DNA of 64,000 nucleotides from contig JAVKOQ010000033.1 of assembly GCA_031835245.1 (NCBI GenBank), positions 186,001 through 250,000 on the forward strand, in the 5' to 3' direction. Numbering within the stretch: position 1 is the first letter of the stretch; each line of letters begins with the position of its first letter. The position numbers and the translations under genes are program-made. The notes under the pieces are model-generated. The model saw nothing but the letters and a program-made list of their open reading frames with translations, had not been told where the DNA came from and searched no databases. This stretch comes from Balamuthia mandrillaris. Lineage: Eukaryota; Discosea; Longamoebia; Balamuthiidae. This document shows positions 45,833 to 56,773 of this stretch, in pieces.

Positions 45833-46619
45833 TTATTTAGCCGGCTTGACGTTCTTGGCCTGGGCCTTGAGAACACGCTTCACGATCTTCTGCTCTTCAA
45901 TGAGGAAAGCCCGGATGATCCTAAAAGTACCCAACAAATAAAGTTAAAAAAGCGAATAAAAAGGAGAGAAGAAACATGAAGATCAAAGTAGCATTTCAGA
46001 GTAGGATATTCATTCATACAAAATCATGAAGGGGAATCCATTTATCTCATCTTACAAACAAACGACCACCAACAAACTAAGATAGAGGCAAGAGGAGAAG
46101 GGGGAAGAAAGAGAGAACAAAGAAAGTTACCTTTCTCTTACACACTTAGCACAACGGGAACCACCATAAGCACGGTTCACGGTCTTGTGCCTCTTGGAGA
46201 CGCTCCTAAGTTGCTTGGGGCGGAGGGCAACAACCTAAAATTTCAAAAAAAAACATACGTAAATACACAAAGAGGAAAGGAAGATCAAAAGAAGTCAAAT
46301 AGAAAACATACGCCAGCAAGCTTGGAACCGCAGTCACCGCATTTGGGGACCTTGCCGATCTTCTTTCTGGTGTGCTGAGTGAGAGTGCCGCCAGGTGTCT
46401 TGAGGACACGCTGTTTGTTGGACTTGGTGTTGTAACCGTGTCTCCTGCGGTATGTCAGACGTTGAACCTAAGGATGACGAGAATCGGAAAGAGATGGTAA
46501 ACAAAGAGATCGAAGATGCTCAATCACAATCAAAATCAAAAAGTCCCCATGTGCGAGGGCAGGTTACAATATCAAGAGAGAGGAGGGAGTCAACTAAAAA
46601 AAAAAACTAAACGAACCAT
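45833..46619 (-). CDS. RPL34: 60S ribosomal protein eL34 (116 aa)
   Basis: Exons 46619-46617 (only the ATG), 46467-46312, 46234-46131 and 45920-45833 sum to 351 nt. The protein reads [58 protein letters not shown], and ends NVKPAK. The zinc-ribbon-like pairs CGDC and CAKC are present, as in the eL34 family. It is a structural protein of the large subunit. The first intron lies directly after the initiator ATG. The gene is head-to-head with eL38, 303 bases apart. Confidence 0.97.
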
Positions 46620-46922
46620 CTTGGCAAAGGCTTTCTCTCGGCGCGTGCGGCTTTGATGGAAAAGAGGGCGTGATAAAGAGAGAAGGCCAAGAAAGAGGGG
46701 GGAGGATGAAGGGTGGGGCTGCGGTGCACAGATCCACACGGAGTTTTAATTAAACTCCGGTACGAGGGGTATTTCGATTTTTTTGCGGTATGTCGACGCG
46801 GGAGCTATCCCCCATCCTACCCCTCCCTTCTCTGCACACTTGCGCGTTTTTCCTCTGGTAACTCTTTTAACACTAGAAGAGAGCTCCCGTCAGGTCACGA
46901 AGTTCCGCCTTCACAGTCCACC
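46620..46922. promoter_or_regulatory. Shared divergent promoter of eL34 and eL38
   Basis: The 303 bases separate the two start codons of oppositely transcribed ribosomal protein genes. It must hold both promoters and 5' leaders. Pyrimidine-rich runs occur on the sense side of each start (for example 46798-46855 on +), as expected for leaders of ribosomal protein mRNAs. No TATA box is obvious. Confidence 0.65.
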
Positions 46923-47312
46923 ATGGTATGATCTTCACTCTTCTTGCTCTTCACTATGCTTCGGAGGAACACTTCTTTTGCGTGATCAAGATAGACTGAT
47001 TGATTGATTTTTATTCTATGTTGTAGCCTAAGCAAATCAGAGAAATCAAGGACTTCCTTTTGACTGCCCGCCGCAAGGACGCCAAGTGGGTCAAGATCAA
47101 GAAGTCCAAGGACGCCACCAAGTTCAAGGTGCGATGCAGCCGCTACTTGTACACACTCTGCGTAACTGATGCAGACAAAGTGGACAAGCTGAAGCAGTCT
47201 CTGCCTCCTGGTACATTTCGCTTCCTATGATTGTTTTTTCCCTTTCCTTCCGCTCATTCTTGTTTTAGGTCTTTCGGTTGAGGAAATCGCCGGCAAGAAG
47301 AAGGGACTGTAA
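46923..47312 (+). CDS. RPL38: 60S ribosomal protein eL38 (76 aa)
   Basis: Exons 46923-46925 (ATG only), 47027-47210 and 47269-47312 sum to 231 nt. The protein starts [20 protein letters not shown] and continues [40 protein letters not shown] and ends GKKKGL, a full-length eL38. As in its divergent neighbour, the first intron splits the message right after the start codon. Confidence 0.98.
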
Positions 47313-47410
47313 AAGAGGCACGTGACACAAACCTTGGAGCTCAAAATAAAGACTCGATTGCTTCAGACAACACAGTTTTTTTTTGTTTTCTTTACTCCGT
47401 TACGATTCAC

Positions 47411-49726
47411 TCACAACCTGATATTGGAGAACCAGCCTTCTACTCCAAGTTCTCCTTTCCACCCTCTACTGTTACTCCGCTCTCTTCTTTCTCCTTCCCT
47501 CATTCTGCTCCCTATTCCCGTCACCCAGTCCATTTCATATGGTTCCACATTCATCGGCTCTAACTCAAACTCTTCTTCGTCTTCCTCGTGCTGTTCCGTT
47601 GCCATTGTTGTTCGTTGTGTGAGCGTTGTTTCTCTTTCCCTGGCCGCTGGCGAAAATGCAACCACGGGCTTCGCCACTGTCTTTTCCAACATCACCGTTT
47701 GCTCCTTTGGTATTGTCTTTCGATGCAACCAAATCCACTTGTTTGCTTTGTGTTAATCTCAGCCCAAAGAGGGAAGAAAAAAGAGAGACATACGAGAAGA
47801 GAAGCAAGAAGATTGCCATGTTGAGCAACGACACTCAAGTCTATGGTCTTGCTCTGTAGGTCCGTAAGTGCCACCGTCGCCAACCCAAACATCACAAACT
47901 ATGAGAGAACAACAACAAAAGGAATAAGCGTTAGTTTTCTACATCCGTATCTCTTTCACCTTTGTCTTCTCCAAAGAGAAAAGGAGAAAAGCAACGTACT
48001 TCAGCAATAACCACAAACAAGAGCAAACGTGAGGACGGAAGTAAACAAGGAGGAGTAACTGCTCGTAGTTGCGGTCGCCGTTCATCCAGAAGGAAGATGC
48101 AAAGGAGGAGAGTTACAGGGAGCAAGGAAAGGGCCATGTAGCTTATCAACGACTCCCACACGGAGGAAGAGAGGAAGGGCAGGAAGCGATGCTTGAAGTA
48201 GTTGAAGCCGTAGCCCAGGGAGTTGCTGATATAGAGGTTGGTGTGGTTGGCCAAGAATGTGTCTTTGGTATGGTATTTGTTTTTGATGGAATAGAGGTTA
48301 GAAAGAATGACAAGAGAGAAAGAAGGAGGAAGCCGCATCATAGACCGAAGAAAGGAAGATTACCTAAGAAGAATGCTACCAAAATAGCCATCACGACATT
48401 TTTGTAGAACAGCAATGCGGAAGCTAGCTTTGTCTTTCTCCTCATGGAAGTCGTTTGCTGCATTCATCACCACATTTAAAATGCGAAAAAGTGAGAAAGC
48501 CAAGAAACATATAAGAATGCAAACAAACCTTTTTAATATCCCCTAAAGCTGATTTGGATTGTTGTAACTTGGAGCCGAACCAATACTGGTTCAACAGAGA
48601 GTGCTTACGTTGTAGCTCCTGCTCCACTCGTCGTGAGCACAATGAGCATAACCGAAAACTGTCCTTTAGTGAAGCCTCAAACGCAGCTGCCTCCGCTTCC
48701 AATTTGTTCTGTTGTTGTTATTTGTCCAAAGAACAAGGTATAAGCATAAGATAGAGAGAAAGAAGAGGTGAGAGAAGAAGACATACCTCAGACGAGGGCT
48801 GAAAGGAAGACATCTGCGCTAACCAACAACTCTGGTTGAGAGCACAGGTTCGACATAAGATATCAGACGGAGAACAAGTCGCGTTGAGCATATTTGTTTC
48901 GCTGTTGCTGATGACTGCTCCCACATAAGAAAGAGGCCAAAAGAAAATGGACATAACGAAAGAAGCAGGCAAGAGAAGCAAGAGAAGAGCGAAAGCATAG
49001 AAAGAGAGAGCAACTGAAGAAGTGATAAAAAAGAAAGAAGATAAAGAAGAGCAGGAAACAACGGAAAAACAAAGTGAGACATACTCGAAGGCACGGGCTG
49101 GGGTGTCCGTGAGATGGGAGTTCTGTTTGCAGCAGGATCAAACATCCCTATGATCGGATAATTGTAATCTCCGGTTGCCTACAAAAAAGATTGAGAAAAA
49201 AGTAGCAGCATTCAATCTTTGTGATGGATTGAAGAGAGAGGAAGATGAAAATGAACCTCGTTAAAGCCATTGTATTGTTCGCATTGTTGACAAAACCACC
49301 ATGAGAGCTGCTCCCAAGCCACTTTTTGCTGGTGTCCACAAAACCAACAGCTTTGAAGGCGATCTCTCGTTCTTTGGTTGAAGATGAAAAAAAAAGTTTG
49401 TTAAAAAAAGGAGAAGCAGAAAAAAAAAATGAAAATCAATCAACGCACGTCCAACGAAAGTAAAGTGTGGAAAGCCATTGTCGCAGAGTAATAAAAATAT
49501 GAACAAGAAAGAACAGGAGGAAGAGAAAACAAGCCAACGAAAGCACAAAAGAAATGGGAGATGTTCGTAGGGATGGAAATGTGGGCAGCGAGGAAATGTT
49601 GAACAATGGCTCTTTTTCACGTAACATCTCCACGATTGGAGGAGGCTCCGTGGTGAACTCCTCCACAGAAAGAAAAGGAAGAGGCGCTTGCAGCCGACAG
49701 AGCTCATCACTTTCGTTTTGCATCAT
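47411..49726 (-). CDS. TMEM201: TMEM201/Ima1-like inner nuclear membrane protein (528 aa)
   Basis: Exons 49726-49449, 49371-49257, 49178-49085, 48917-48787, 48708-48529, 48457-48364, 48262-48000, 47898-47794 and 47737-47411 sum to 1587 nt. A hydrophobic segment (SLACFLFLLFFLVHIFITL) is followed by the Ima1 N-terminal zinc-binding domain: CWFCGHQQKVAWEQL, WWFCQQCEQYNGFNEATGDY, LCRTCALNQ and LCSLCSRRVEQEL carry the CxxC pairs. Further membrane segments come later (VVMAILVAFFL, MALSLLPVTLLLCIFLL, LLLFVVIAE) before an acidic cytoplasmic-type tail. Ima1/Samp1 proteins link nuclear envelope, centromeres or spindle and the cytoskeleton. An N-terminal membrane segment ahead of the zinc domain is not usual for animal TMEM201 and merits checking. 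Tail-to-tail with eL38, 98 bases apart. Confidence 0.85.
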
Positions 49727-49900
49727 CTTTATTTCTTTCTCTCGTGTATATCTTGTCCTCTCTCTTATCTTCTCTCCTGTCTAATAGAGCGAAGTTTCCT
49801 TGTCGACCACATTCTTAGCATTCCCGAATAGTTCTCTCACGTCCTCTCTCTTGTCCCATACCAAACATTCCCTACTTCGAACAAGCGAGAGCCTGTCGCC

Positions 49901-50833
49901 GTGAGCAGCAGCAAGGAACCGTTTTGTTGGGACGAGCAACTGCTCCCCACGGAACTGTTGGGGCTCATATTTTCTCTGAGCCCAGAGGGCATGGTCGGAG
50001 TGGTGGCCAGGACCTGCCGCTGGTGGTTTGCTTGCTGCTCTCCTCAAACACGACGCAAACTCTATGCAGGTCGCTCGCCTTGTTGCGATGGGCGCTGGCC
50101 AACGGCTACCGCTTGGATGCGGACACCTGTGCTCTAGCTGCCGGACAAGGCTGCTCGGAGGTGATACAGTGGGCCAGGCAAGAAAAGGAGTATCCTTGGA
50201 CCTCGGCCACTTGCAAGGAGGCTGCCGCTGGAGGACATTTAGCGGTGCTGCTCCAAAGAAGAAAAATTCCCTCAATCTGCTGTCAGGCAAGCAGCCCACA
50301 ACGGACATTTGGAGGTGTTAAAGTGGGCACACGAGAACGGGATTGCGTTGCGACAGACAGACATCTTCTTTGGAGCAGCAGAAGGAGGGCACCTCGACGT
50401 GCTGAAGTGGATGCAATCAGCACTTGGGAAAGAGGAACTTTCTTTCGACTCTCTGTCTAGCGATGCCAGCTGCACCATTGCAGCTGGACGTGGTGGCCTG
50501 GAGCTGCTCTAGTGGTTGCGCGAGCAAGGTTGCCCTTGGGACTCATGGACTATTGCCAGAGCAGCCATGACCGGCGACATGGACATGGTAAAGTGGATGC
50601 GTGCCGAGGGGTGTCCTTGGGATGGTTTGACGTGCACCACAGCAGCTTCTAGCAGGTGTTTGAACCTCTTGAAATGGGCGCGGGAGAACGGCTGTCCTTG
50701 GAATGCAAGAACTTGCCAAGTTGCCGTTGCCTACCGCAACTGGCGTGTGGCGAAATGGGCGCATGACAACGGCTGTCCTTGGAATGAAGATACTTGTGGC
50801 AAATGGGAGGATCTACTGAAACGAAGTGCATGA
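49901..50833 (+). pseudogene. Broken F-box/GCPWD ankyrin-repeat gene
   Basis: Homologous to the intact gene at 9906-10913. An F-box-like start (DEQLLPTELLGLIFSLSPEG, ARTCRWWFACC) passes by frameshift near 50050-50075 into SLALLRWALANGYRLDADTC. A second frameshift near 50245-50280 leads into QSAVRQAAHNGHLEVLKWAH. An in-frame TAG at 50510-50512 replaces the Gln expected in the LQWLREQGCPWD repeat context; repeats then continue to the natural end at 50833. Two shifts plus a nonsense codon make loss of function very likely. The stop is a single C-to-T change from CAG. Confidence 0.85.
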
Positions 50834-50928
50834 GGGCGTAATAGTTTGTTTTAATGTTTTGTTTTCCTATTGTTCACAAAGGAAGCTTTTGTTTGGAAGG
50901 CATCATCTTCACAACAACAAACATTACC

Positions 50929-53900
50929 TCATACTCCAAGCATTCCCCTGCCTCTCTTTGCGGCTGCTCTCTGTCTCCGATTGTGATTAGCCACCTTAGC
51001 CTTGTTCTTTTCCTTTGCTTTGCGTGCTTTCAATGATGGCACTTCTCCCCCTTCTCCACCACCACGTCCTCTTCCTCCTCTTCCTCTCCCTCCTCGTCCT
51101 CTAGTTGATGCCCCACCTCTTCCTCGTCCTCCACCTCCTCTTGTCTTTGCTCCGCTTTCCGTTGTTTGCTTACCATCCTCTTCTGTTCGTTTTTCCTCTT
51201 CTCCTTCTTTCTCTCCTTCATCTCCTTCTACTTCTTCATCATCCTCCAACTCTTCTTCTCCCACATCACCTTGTTCTGGCAACCAAGTCACAGGACGATT
51301 GGGGTTTCGAGGTATGGGGTCTTGCTCTTGTAGAGACTCTCCATCAGCGTCGCCCAGGCGAACCACATCGTCATAAGAGTCATCGTACTCGTCTTCGTAT
51401 TCATACTGCTCCATTCTGCTCTTCAACAACCGCAACTCCGCTTGGTCTGCAGTTCTTAGATCGTTGTCTCGGTTCGGCCTTCAGTTGAAAAAAAAAAAAT
51501 AAACAGATGAGCAAATGAAAAGGATGGCCAAAAACGAAAGAGGGAACACGAACCGTTTGCCGATGTAAACCATGTCCTTGCGAGCAGGTGCCTTGCCGGA
51601 AAATACATCAAACTCATCTCCAGCATAAACATTGCTTCTTCTAGCCAACAACGCAGCTCCATCCACCTTCTCTTTCTCGTGAAGTGTTTCTCGAGAGGGA
51701 GCGACTTTGTCACCTCTCTGAGAAGTGGTAGAGGCGGATGGAATCTTCATAGAACGATCCAAAGAAGCCAGTTCTGGGGGCAACTTGTTTTCCAGCAGTT
51801 GGTTGATGAGAGCTTCTGCATTGTCTTCGTAATGATGGAGGCACGTTGCCACAAAGCCTTCACCCAAATCTGGAAACAGGTCGCGTACTTGAGAGATGAG
51901 TGATGCTCGTACCACGTCCTGCAGTGAGAATAAGATTGAGATAAAGATGAAAGAAAAGCTTTTTTTCCACTGGAGAAGGGAAGAGGAAGGATAAAGAATA
52001 GTACCACTTGCAAGCCAGCGGATGGTAGGGATGAAGAAGGAGCCGCTGCAGTGGGTTCCTCTCCCAGTTCTTGTTCTTCCTCAGAGACAGGACCACAAAG
52101 ATTCTCCAAGATCATGAATAAGTAGTCCAAGCGGGTCGAATCACTATCGATCATTGAAAAAAAAAAAAGGAGGAAAAGTATAAGGAGAAAAGAAGATAGG
52201 ACAAAGGGAGAAGAGGCAGTAATCTGAGAGAGTGAGACTCGTACAAATATGATTTCGATAGAAGGAGGTTAGAGCGAAGGCTGAAGTTAAAGGTGAGGTG
52301 TCGCAAAAAGCCACCACCTGGTTCTGGTAGAGAAGTTATCTTTTGCATTTCGCTCAACAGCTCCTCTGCTAGTTTTTCCTTGTCTTTTCGCTCGCCGTCT
52401 TTTTGATTCGAAGAGGAAGCCGCTCCAGCTTTCTCCTTTCCTTTGTTTCGTCGTTGTTGTTTTCCAATTGACTTTCCATCTGTCAGCACATCAAAGTAAC
52501 ACCGCCGAAGGAGAGCATCCGCGATGAAGACACAAAAGGAACGAATCCGAAGAAGGTTTCTTTCGTTGGTATCATCCTCTCTTGATGCGTCATCGTCATC
52601 ATCCTTAACGTTTCCATTTTTACCGTTTGCATACGAAGAAGGCGGAGAGAGCACAGTTTGCAGGACAGGAACAAATTGGTCGTAGACTTTAGCCAACATG
52701 CAAAGGAACGAGTGCTGTGGCGCTGCGAACAAGGTACAAGCTTCCGGGTAGACATCCACCAAAAAGGCTTTCAGTGTCGCCACAATGTCCTGCAAATAAA
52801 GCGCCACATCCAACGCTTGCTGCTTGATCTTGTTGCTGTCATCTTGGCCTTTGCCGCTGCTGCTGCCCTTGTTGCTCATCAAAGACAATCGCTTCTCAAT
52901 GCCTTGCAGCACGCGAAGCATGGCAGGAACAGCTTTGCCCAGGTCCTCCGTCACCATTTGCGGCCGTGCAGCAAAGATATTCGCTACGATGCTTCGAGCA
53001 GCCTCTCCTCCGTTGACTCCTCCCCACAACACACTTACATCCAACAACTTGGGTACGTCCCATAGACTACTGCTTGTACGTCGCTCCTTCTCTCCTCCTT
53101 CTCCAATCACTTGCTTACGAAAGAAGGCCTCGCTCATAAAATGACGAGAATCCTCTTTGTAAGTGGACATGCGCAACAGCACTCGAAAGACCAATTGAGA
53201 GAGCTTCCAGTAAAGTTGTTGTTTGTAAGTGGTACTGCTCCCTGAACTGCCTCGTAGTTGGCTTCTTCCATCAGAAGAAGAAGAAAGGCGAAGGAAAGCA
53301 GCAGACGGGGAAGCAGAGGCAGAGGCAGCGGCGCCGAATAGGGTCTCGTCAAAGCTGCGACGGCAGAAACGAAGGTACGTGTCGAGAAAGTGTTGCAAGT
53401 TGCTATCATAGAGCACCTGACTCCAGAAGCGATTGTACTTCTTCTTGAGAAGACGCGTCAAGCTGTCATTCAGCAGTTCCAACAGTGGAACCACGTTTTG
53501 ATCCAACAATGAGGCAGAGGAAGGAGTCTCGCCTCCTCCTGTTGTTATTGCAGCTGAGCGAAGATGAAGAAGCGAAGAAGAAGCAGCGGACGAAGAGATA
53601 TTGTCTTGAGGCAGAAAAGAGACAAAGGAGAGCGTTGGGTCGAGCCAGTGCGGCGAGAGGTCGGGCACTCGCTCCAGCTCGTTGGTGGCTTTGTGATGGA
53701 CGAGAGAGGTGGAGAGGTCCACCGCCACATGACCATCTGACTGTTGCTCTTTGGCTCTCTCATTTTCTTTCACTTTTTGCTCCAAGGCTTTTTCTTGTTC
53801 CTTTGGTGGAAACCAAAATAATAAGAACAAAGAGAGAGAGAGAGAGAGAGAGTGAAAGAGGCAAAAAAAATGAAGCAGAGACAAACCAGTTTAAGCAGTG

Positions 53901-54105
53901 CTTGCTGACGCTCGATCTCTTTTTTTGTAAGCGGAGGGGGTTCTGCCTCTGTTCTTTTCGGTCCACCTCTTCCTCCTCTTCCTCGTGAGGATCCTCCTCT
54001 ACCTCCTCCTCCTCCTCCTCTTGATCCTCCTCCTCCTCGTGAACCGCCGTCCCGACCCGATCCTCTCTCTCCTCCTCTTCCTCCGTTCCTTTGCCCTTGA
54101 TGCAT
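50929..54105 (-). CDS. ASCC2: ASCC2-like CUE-domain protein with RG-rich ends (942 aa)
   Basis: Exons 54105-53887, 53800-52245, 52143-52005, 51918-51554 and 51478-50929 sum to 2829 nt. The N-terminus is an RGG-rich stretch, then KKEIERQQALLKLEQEKALE. A long helical region follows (YNRFWSQVLYDSNLQHFLDT, RVLLRMSTYKEDSRHFMSEA). The CUE domain reads ISQVRDLFPDLGEGFVATCL with HHYEDNAEALINQLLENKLP. Then SNVYAGDEFDVFSGKAPARK and YEYEDEYDDSYDD, a motif shared with animal ASCC2, and another RG-rich tail. ASCC2 binds K63-linked ubiquitin in the ASC-1 complex for alkylation repair and ribosome quality control. The flanking RG repeats could bind RNA, an inference. One donor (about 52005) has two possible positions, both in phase. 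Confidence 0.9.
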
Positions 54106-54570
54106 TGCGTTGCCTCTTCTTTTGTTGGCTCTCTTTGTCGTCGCTTATCTTTTATTTTTTTCGGATTTCTTGTCTCTCTCTCAAGTCCTTGGGGGCTCTC
54201 TCCTGTCCAGGCTCGTTGGCTTTCACCGACAGAATTCTCAATTTGTTCTGCACATTCCTTGCATTCTTTGTTTTCTTCGTTGCATGCCCCCGGCGTCGAA
54301 CGTGCGACGGGTGGAGCAGCACTCATTTTTTTAGCGGAAAAGAAAGAAGTGGAGAAAAAAAAGTAGCGGAAGAAGTAGCGGCGTAGAGCAAGTAATTTCA
54401 ACGGAAAAGGTTACTACGACTTTTGTTCTGTTTTTTTTTTTTGCCAAGCTAGATTGGGTTATGGGCTTGGGCCTCAGTCGGCTGAAAGGGCAGCAACAGA
54501 GTCAAGCCACAACAGGTGGAGTAGATATGCTTCTTAAACTTCTCTCCCTTTTTTTGGCTTAGTTACTTTG
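54106..54570. other. Divergent promoter region between ASCC2 and the E2 gene
   Basis: Mixed sequence with T-runs. An open frame on the minus strand overlapping the RGG exon is Glu-rich because it reads the GGA-type repeats in another frame; I do not count it as a gene. Nothing else recognised. Confidence 0.4.
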
Positions 54571-55819
54571 ATGAGTAACAAAAAAAATCTTTTCTCGTTG
54601 CACCGGCATTTTTTTTTAAAAAAAGCAGAACAAGGCAACTCGAACCTTTCGCGCAGAAGTACTGTGGCAGACATCCCAACGAACCGCTCAGCGCAGGCAG
54701 AGCAAGACAAGACTGCTTCTTTTCTAGAAAAGACCATCAGCGACCCTGACTTGGGTCAGATGAAAAGGCGAAGCAGCAAAAGCAAGAAGGACACTACCCC
54801 AGAAAAGAAGCAAAAAGGTTCCATAACTTCTTCGGCGACTACACGATCAAGAAGCAATAGCACCTCCACAACTACGAGCCGAAAGGGAAGCAGCAGCAGC
54901 AATAGCAGAAGAGGAAGCCGAAGTGGCAGCAGCAAAGCGAGCTCAGCTTCTTCCTCTACATCCACCTCACCTTCTAAGAAAGCCACAAGGAGCAGTGCTC
55001 GGCTAAAACACAAGAAAGCCATGCAGGACGAAGAAAACGCTGCGCAGAAAGAACAAGAAGCTACCAAGAAAGAGGAAAAAGAGGAAAAAGAGGAAGAGGA
55101 GGAAGAAGACGATGGGTTGGGTCTCTTTGGAGACGAAGAGGATTCCTCAGAGGAAAGCGATGGTGAGACAAGCCATGCCTCTGCGTTTACTCCTGTGAAG
55201 TACTCCAAGGAAGCTACCGAACGGCTCCTAGAAGACTTGAAACAGTTACGCAAACCCGAGAGCAAGGAGTGCGGATTCTCTGTAACTCCTGTAGAAGATA
55301 ACATATATAAGGTACGTTTCTTTTCCGTCTTTTTCTTGTTCTTCTCGTCCCGCTTCTCGTGGCTTCCTCCTTCTTCTGATGCTTCCCTTGTTCTCCCTTC
55401 GATCTAACCTCAATATCCAAAACCAGTGGCACGTAAAATTGTTTGGGTGGGATGATGAAACACAGATTAAACAGGACATGTTCCTCTACGAGAGCGTGAC
55501 AAGCAGAGACCACGTCCTGCTGGAGGTATTGTTCCCAGGAGAATATCCCAACCTGCCGCCCTTTATTCGAGTGGTCTACCCGAGATTCCACCAGTACACC
55601 GGCCACATCACCATCGGTGGTTCCATCTGCATCAAGGACCTCACCAAGTCGGGGTGGAGCAAGGAGTACGAGCTGCAAACCTTTTTCGTCATGATCCGTA
55701 ACTTGCTATTGGAGGGAGGGGCTCTCATCGACATGGACAACGCTCTGAATGACTACACAGAGGCGGAGGCCAAGGAGGCCTTTGATCGCGTAGCCAGAGC
55801 ACATGGCTGGGAGCCTTAA
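54571..55819 (+). CDS. UBE2Q-like ubiquitin-conjugating enzyme (377 aa)
   Basis: Exons 54571-55311 and 55427-55819. The first 200 residues are Ser/Arg/Lys-rich then acidic, probably disordered. The UBC fold starts at KEATERLLEDLKQLRKPESK and continues WHVKLFGWDDETQIKQDMFL, VLLEVLFPGEYPNLPPFIRV, GHITIGGSICIKDLTKSGWS and IRNLLLEGGALIDM. The catalytic Cys is that of GGSICIKDL. The PPFIRVV, GGSIC and SGW elements resemble the UBE2Q branch rather than canonical E2s. It would transfer ubiquitin from E1 to substrates or E3s. The start codon is uncertain because the N-terminus is low-complexity; a Met at about 54760 is an alternative. Confidence 0.85.
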
Positions 55820-55944
55820 TCCGGTTTTTTCTTCCTCTCGTTGTATGTTTGTTGTTTGTTGTTTGTTTTTAGTTTTTATAGAATGTTTTTTTTTGTTTGC
55901 GTTTTATTTCTGCTTCTTCATCACTCATGAAGCTCTTGAGCTCT

Positions 55945-56578
55945 TCACTTGCCAGAGAGACGTTCATAGAGCTTATCCACGGAGTGGTCCCACTCTGCCT
56001 CGTACCAGTTGGCCGCAATGGGATCTCCCAGGCCATACTTTCTGGCAAAGGCCCTGGCACTCCATCCCCCACGCCCTTGCCCCGTGCGGTTGCTCAACCT
56101 CTTCTCCTCTTTGAGCTCAATCTTGCCCTGAGGTTGCTTGAAGAGCAGGAATACGTATCTGTGGAGGCCGGAGCCCTTGGGGGGACCCGCCCCGATGTAC
56201 TCGCAGAGGGTGGTGCCCTGGTGGATGTTGCTGCCAGGGATGTTGGACACTATCCAGTGTTGCCACTCCCGTTTGGTAGGGTTTTTCCTGAGGCAGCAAG
56301 GAAGGTGAGGTTCTTTATTTTCTGCGTTTTGTGTCTGGAGGTACATACCTGGAGGGAGCATCTGGGTCAGTTTTGATCAACGTGTAGAGGGTGGTGTCCT
56401 CTGCCTCCCATTCGACGTGAGGGGGTTCCATGGTGTGGCTGGCCTTCAGCTCATTGCCGCAGTTGGCCGCCACACGGGCCTGTGGCCAAGATACCTTGAG
56501 GAGAGTGCTGCCTACGATGTGGTCCACCACATCTGGGATGATGTGGCTCTGTTGCGCCTTTTGTGCTATACCAGACAT
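55945..56578 (-). CDS. Phosphatidylethanolamine-binding protein family member (190 aa)
   Basis: Exons 56578-56349 and 56287-55945 sum to 573 nt. PEBP landmarks: TLYTLIKTDPDAPSRKNPTK (DPDxP ligand-site motif), REWQHWIVSNIPGSNIHQG, YIGAGPPKGSGLHRYVFLLF (GxPxGxHR motif) and the C-terminal FARKYGLGDPIAANWYEAEW. Such proteins (RKIP, TFS1, FT relatives) bind phospholipid head groups and often regulate kinases or proteases. Length is normal. No signal peptide, so probably cytosolic. It is the last ordinary gene before the repeat-rich, decayed block. Confidence 0.95.
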
Positions 56579-56773
56579 GGCCGCTTCACAAGAGTTGCTT
56601 TTTTCTCTTTTGCTGACCAAACGAACAAACGAACAAACAAAAATACACAACAAAACAAAACAATGCAACGCAAATCCACTGGAATGAAAATTCACGGCAT
56701 GTTTACAGAAAACGTTAAAAAATAGTTTCTTTGGTGCACTAGTCTCTTCATCACCTTGCAGGACGCAAGTTCC

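Noticed and set aside
53760-54401. Glu-rich frame overlapping the RGG exon of ASCC2
   Set aside because: Glycine/arginine codons read in another frame give Glu runs. Only the RGG frame splices in phase to the conserved downstream exons.
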